Source of the DNA: JBGSUZ01 sp963677505
GTDB taxonomy: Bacteria > Bacillota > Clostridia > Peptostreptococcales > Acidaminobacteraceae
Direction: 5' to 3'
Assembly: GCA_963677505.2 (NCBI GenBank)
Contig: CAXXWB010000041.1
Coordinates: 1 to 64,000, forward strand
Length of the DNA stretch: 64,000 nt
Shown here: one piece after another, positions 62,309-64,000 of the stretch
Layout of the letters: each line of letters begins with the position of its first letter
Position numbering within the stretch: the stretch's first letter is position 1
Translations under genes and position numbers: made by a program
The notes under the pieces: generated by a model
What the model was told of the DNA's origin: nothing
The model's database searches: none
What the model saw: only the letters and a program-made list of their open reading frames with translations

Positions 62309-63929
62309 ATGGCTAAAGAAATCATGTATGGAGAAGACGTCCGTAAAAAAGTTGGAAGCAGGCGTTAATAAATTAGCAGATACAGTAAAAGTGACCCTTG
62401 GACCAAAGGGTAGAAACGTTATTTTAGATAAGAAATTTGGTTCACCCCTCATTACGAATGATGGTGTGACCATTGCTAGAGAAGTAGAATTAGAAGACCC
62501 TTATGAAAATATGGGCGCTCAATTGGTAAAAGAAGTTGCTACGAAAACAAATGACGTAGCAGGGGACGGTACAACAACAGCCACACTTCTGGCTCAAGCG
62601 ATTATCCGTGAAGGTGTTAAAAACGTTGCTGCAGGCGCAAACCCAATGATTCTTAAAGCGGGTATTGAAAAAGCAGTGGTAGTGGCAGTGGACAAGCTTC
62701 AAGCCATTTCTACAAATGTTGAAAGACATGAAGAAATTTCTAACGTAGCGTCTATTTCTGCGGCAGATAAAACAATCGGTACACTCATTGCAGATGCCAT
62801 GGATAAAGTGGGCAAAGATGGGGTTATTACGGTTGAAGAGTCTAGAACCATGGGCACTCAACTTGAAGTTGTAGAAGGTATGCAGTTTGACCGTGGCTAT
62901 ATTTCCGCGTATATGGTGACAGACCCTGACAAAATGGAAGCTTCACTTGAAAATCCATACATCTTAATTACAGATAAAAAAGTAGCTAACATTCAAGAAA
63001 TTTTGCCAGTCCTTGAACAAATCGTTCAACAAGGCAGAAAACTTTTGATTATTGCAGAAGATATTGAAGGGGAAGCTCTTACAACCTTGGTTCTCAACAA
63101 ACTCAGAGGCACCTTCGAGTGTGTTGCCGTTAAAGCCCCAGGCTTTGGCGACAGAAGAAAAGCAATGCTTCAAGACTTGGCCATTGTTACAGGTGGTACA
63201 GTCATTTCAGAAGAGCTTGGTTTAGAACTTAAATCGGCTACAGTCGATATGTTAGGTCGTGCTAAGAGTGTTAAAATCACTAAAGACAACACGACTGTTA
63301 TTGACGGCGAAGGTGATAGAAATGCTATTGCTGAGCGCGTTAGACAAATCAGATCACAAATTGAAGATACGACTTCTGAATTTGATAAAGAAAAACTTCA
63401 AGAGCGTTTGGCTAAATTGGCAGGCGGCGTTGCAGTAATCCAAGTGGGTGCAGCAACTGAAGTGGAAATGAAAGAAAAGAAACTTAGAATTGAAGATGCT
63501 CTCAATGCCACTAAAGCAGCTGTTGAAGAAGGTATTGTGCCAGGAGGCGGAACTGCCCTTATCTCTGCTATTCCAGAAGTTGAAAAGCTTCTTGAAACCC
63601 TTGAAGGGGACGAAAAAACAGGGGCTAAAATCATTATGAGAGCCCTTGAAGAGCCTGTAAGACAAATTGCTGCCAATGCGGGTCTTGAAGGTTCGGTAGT
63701 GGTAGAGAACATTAAACGTCTTGAAGAAGGTATGGGCTTTGATGCGCTTAACGAAACTTATGTGAATATGCTTGGGGCAGGTATTGTTGACCCAACAAAA
63801 GTAACCCGTTCAGCACTTCAAAATGCAGCTTCTATTTCAGCAATGTTCTTAACCACTGAAGCGGCTATTGTTGAACTTCCAAGCGAACACCCAGAAATGC
63901 CAATGGGTGGCATGCCGGGTATGATGTAG
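62309..63929 (+). CDS. groEL: Chaperonin GroEL, frame broken by one extra base near the start
   Basis: The 60-kDa folding chaperonin. ATG 62309 (after TAGGAGG) opens MAKEIMYGEDVRKK; this frame stops after 19 codons. Removing one A from the six-A run at 62345-62350, or the G that follows, continues as LEAGVNKLADTVKVTLGPKGRNV. The joined protein is about 540 residues and ends with GGMPGMM. DGTTTATLLAQ and the conserved ATPase aspartates are present. Downstream of groES by 64 bases under CIRCE control. Confidence 0.97.
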
Positions 63930-64000
63930 AGCAAGGAATTTGACAAACCCCATCATTCGTGATACTTTAAAGCTGAATTCAATACGAAAACGCTAGGGGA

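Noticed and set aside
1..64000. tRNA, rRNA, CRISPR arrays, insertion sequences, prophage
   Set aside because: No cloverleaf-like conserved ends, repeat-spacer pattern, transposase or phage structural gene was recognised by eye; a dedicated search could still find a tRNA.

Overview
The window is chromosomal DNA of a low-to-moderate GC, anaerobic Firmicute, most likely class Clostridia. Supporting signs are strong AGGAGG-type ribosome sites, a 2[4Fe-4S] ferredoxin, Rex, CIRCE-controlled groESL, an RF2 gene with the classical programmed frameshift, formate-tetrahydrofolate ligase and NAD(P)-glutamate dehydrogenase. Genus cannot be fixed from the sequence alone. I saw no tRNA or rRNA gene, no insertion sequence, no prophage and no CRISPR array.

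Layout. 1-3.2 kb: 3' end of secA, prfB, aroE. 3.2-10 kb: a small ORF and structured leader, then a compact aromatic amino acid operon (aroF-tyrA-aroB-aroA-aroC-pheA). It lacks dehydroquinate dehydratase and shikimate kinase. 10-20 kb: tex, corA, a CPBP protease, an amidohydrolase, the t6A genes tsaE-tsaB-rimI and tsaD, with an ABC ATPase and a Yip1-type protein between them. A cluster of DnaA-box-like sites follows tsaD. 20-31.5 kb: acpP, an ABC-F ATPase, rex, a sensor kinase/response regulator pair, thiolase, a MarR regulator, ferredoxin, a P-loop/Asp23 fusion protein and gdhA. 32-37 kb: a cobalamin riboswitch with cobT, a PucR regulator, a TetR regulator and acetyltransferases.

37-57 kb is the most interesting part: a purine-fermentation locus built around a bacterial microcompartment (BMC). 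In order it holds a cyclase-family hydrolase (minus strand), formiminotransferase, formate-THF ligase, a cyclic amidohydrolase, an isochorismatase-type amidase, UbiX and UbiD, three BMC-H shell proteins with an unrecognised 104-residue protein among them, a Dfp/UbiX-type flavoprotein, a EutN-type vertex protein, a divergent adenine-deaminase homologue, a purine permease, a three-subunit xanthine dehydrogenase and a canonical adenine deaminase. These genes can be laid onto the classical clostridial route xanthine -> ureidoimidazolecarboxylate -> aminoimidazolecarboxylate -> aminoimidazole -> imidazolone -> formiminoglycine -> glycine + formate + ATP. The locus has no aldehyde dehydrogenase and no glycyl-radical enzyme, so it is not a standard metabolosome.

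57-64 kb: an OGG-type DNA glycosylase, an EAL-HDOD protein, a CadC/CadA metal-efflux pair and groES-groEL.

Quality caution. Nine recognisable genes, including the normally indispensable groES and groEL, and probably one small ORF are interrupted by single-base shifts. Nearly all are +1, often in homopolymers, and most lie between 46.7 and 62.4 kb. They look like assembly errors, so I annotate these genes as single CDSs spanning the shift. The shift in prfB is different: it is the genuine programmed site.
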